A stretch of 5,996 nucleotides of DNA, from NCBI GenBank assembly GCA_035546355.1, contig DATKEH010000396.1, positions 1 to 5,996 on the forward strand, read 5' to 3'. This document shows positions 5,416 to 5,996 of the stretch, piece by piece. The DNA is from DATKEH01 sp035546355. GTDB taxonomy: Bacteria > Acidobacteriota > Thermoanaerobaculia > Multivoradales > JAIOJS01. The translations under genes and the position numbers were made by a program. The notes beneath the pieces were generated by a model. That model ran no database searches, was not told the DNA's origin, and saw nothing but the letters and a program-made list of their open reading frames with translations. Position 1 is the first letter of the stretch. Every line of letters begins with the position of its first letter.

Positions 5416-5996
5416 ATGAAGCGGACGTTGCTGACGGCAGGCCTCGCCGTCCTGCTCCTGGTCATCGCCTGGGGAGCCTACGTGCTCGTCCGCATCGGGC
5501 CGCGCAACGTCTGGGGCATGCTGCGCTACGACCAGCGCCAGGGGGGCTCGCTGCGGGTCGGCGACCCCGCGCCCGACGTGCGGCTGGTTTCGCTCGACGC
5601 CGTGAGCCGCGTGCGCCTGCACGAGCGCCTGGGCGCTCGCCCGCTGGTGCTGGTCTTCGGCAGCTACACCTGACCCCCCTTCCGGCGCTCGGTCGAGCGC
5701 TTGGCGGCGATGCACCGGCGGTACGGCGACCGCGCGGAATTCCTCACCGTCTACATCAAGGAGGCGCACCCCGAGGACGAGTGGCAGATGGACAGCAACG
5801 TCGAGGAGGACGTCTGCTATCCGCAGCCCAAGACGCGCGCACAGCGCCTCGCCATCGCCAACGACTTCGTGCGGCGCTTCGACTACCCGATCCCGCTGCT
5901 GGTCGACGACATGGACGACGCGGCGAACGCCCTCTATGCCGGCTGGCCGGAGCGGCTCTACGTCATCGACGAGACCGGGAGCATCGTCTACAAGGG
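5416..5996 (+). CDS. Iodothyronine deiodinase-like selenoprotein (in-frame TGA = Sec86), 3' end outside window
   Basis: Thioredoxin-fold selenoprotein of the T4-deiodinase family. Animal members reductively remove iodine from thyroid hormones; the bacterial role is unknown, with reductive dehalogenation or peroxide/thiol redox plausible. Residues 1-193 are visible. A membrane anchor spans about 4-25 (LLTAGLAVLLLVIAWGAYVLV), as in animal deiodinases. VGDPAPDVRLVSLD (48-61) opens the thioredoxin fold. PLVLVFGSYT (76-85) is followed by TGA (residue 86) and then PPF (87-89). Further on are AEFLTVYIKEAHPEDEW (107-123, with conserved Glu116 and His118), LLVDDMDDAANALY (161-174) and PERLYVIDETGSIVYK (178-193). 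These match the animal motifs FGSxTUPPF, ADFLxVYIxEAHPxDGW and ERLYVI from memory. The frame has no other stop to the window edge. ATG 5416 is preferred over GTG 5368 because it starts directly at the anchor and lies downstream of the TATACT box. About 20-40 C-terminal residues probably lie beyond the window. Confidence 0.9.
5671..5673 (+). other. Selenocysteine-encoding TGA codon
   Basis: The TGA occupies exactly the position of the catalytic selenocysteine in the deiodinase motif FGSxT-U-PPF. Coding similarity is continuous on both sides in one frame, which argues against a real stop. The other three genes here end in TGA, so a reassigned genetic code is unlikely. Decoding would need SelB, tRNA-Sec, SelA and SelD elsewhere in the genome. 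Confidence 0.9.
5682..5704 (+). promoter_or_regulatory. Bacterial SECIS stem-loop with GGUC tetraloop
   Basis: A hairpin directly after the in-frame TGA: GCGCTC (5685-5690) pairs with GAGCGC (5695-5700) around the tetraloop GGTC (5691-5694). A G-U pair (5684/5701), a bulged T (5702) and two further C-G pairs (5683/5703, 5682/5704) extend the stem. The loop starts 17 bases after the TGA. In E. coli fdhF, from memory, a GGUC tetraloop starts 18 bases after the UGA and is the SelB contact. A bulged U is also part of that element, though there on the 5' side. The element lies inside the coding sequence (PPFRRSVERL region), as expected for bacterial SECIS. Confidence 0.8.

Noticed and set aside
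5416..5673. Complete short membrane peptide ending at TGA 5673, or a pseudogene broken by a nonsense mutation
   Set aside because: The TGA falls exactly at the family's selenocysteine site, is followed by an intact conserved frame without further stops, and has a SECIS-like hairpin at the right distance. A random nonsense mutation would not show all three.
1..5996. tRNA, rRNA, CRISPR array, insertion sequence or phage genes
   Set aside because: No cloverleaf, rRNA-like stretch, regularly spaced repeats, transposase or integrase motif was seen on either strand by reading.

Overview
This is a GC-rich (roughly 70% by eye), densely coding window in which all four genes lie on the + strand. The GC content, the Hanks-type kinase fused to a TPR tail, and a deiodinase-like selenoprotein fit an environmental bacterium such as an Acidobacteriota member. 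That assignment is inferred from gene style, and a myxobacterial or other deltaproteobacterial lineage is possible. TGA ends the first three genes, so the organism reads TGA as stop by default.

Positions 1-2990 hold two subunits of a molybdenum hydroxylase of the 4-hydroxybenzoyl-CoA reductase type. First is the large molybdopterin subunit, whose N-terminus lies before the window. Next is the FAD subunit, which carries the extra four-cysteine insert (C-x15-C-x7-C-x8-C) diagnostic of that enzyme. Together they would transfer low-potential electrons to a ring-hydroxylated aryl-CoA and remove its para-hydroxyl group, a step in anaerobic aromatic breakdown. The small 2Fe-2S subunit is not in the window. 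The two genes are separated by 67 bases containing a GC hairpin that resembles a dispersed repeat.

Positions 2991-3042 hold a strong 11-bp hairpin directly after the FAD-subunit stop codon, then a TAGACT box 7 bases before the next ATG. This looks like a transcription boundary with a possible leaderless start. Positions 3043-5274 encode a cytosolic Ser/Thr protein kinase with a TolB/adenylate-cyclase-type middle domain and a TPR tail. Positions 5275-5415 are non-coding, with an imperfect inverted repeat and a TATACT box.

The most notable item begins at 5416. A membrane-anchored thioredoxin-fold protein of the iodothyronine deiodinase family is interrupted by an in-frame TGA at 5671-5673. The frame continues past the TGA to the window edge with unmistakable family motifs (PPF, VYIKEAHPEDEW, PERLYVID). 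A stem-loop with a GGUC tetraloop sits 17 bases after the TGA, as in the bacterial SECIS of E. coli fdhF. The TGA is therefore very probably selenocysteine. Conventional gene calling would truncate this gene to a short peptide and miss it.
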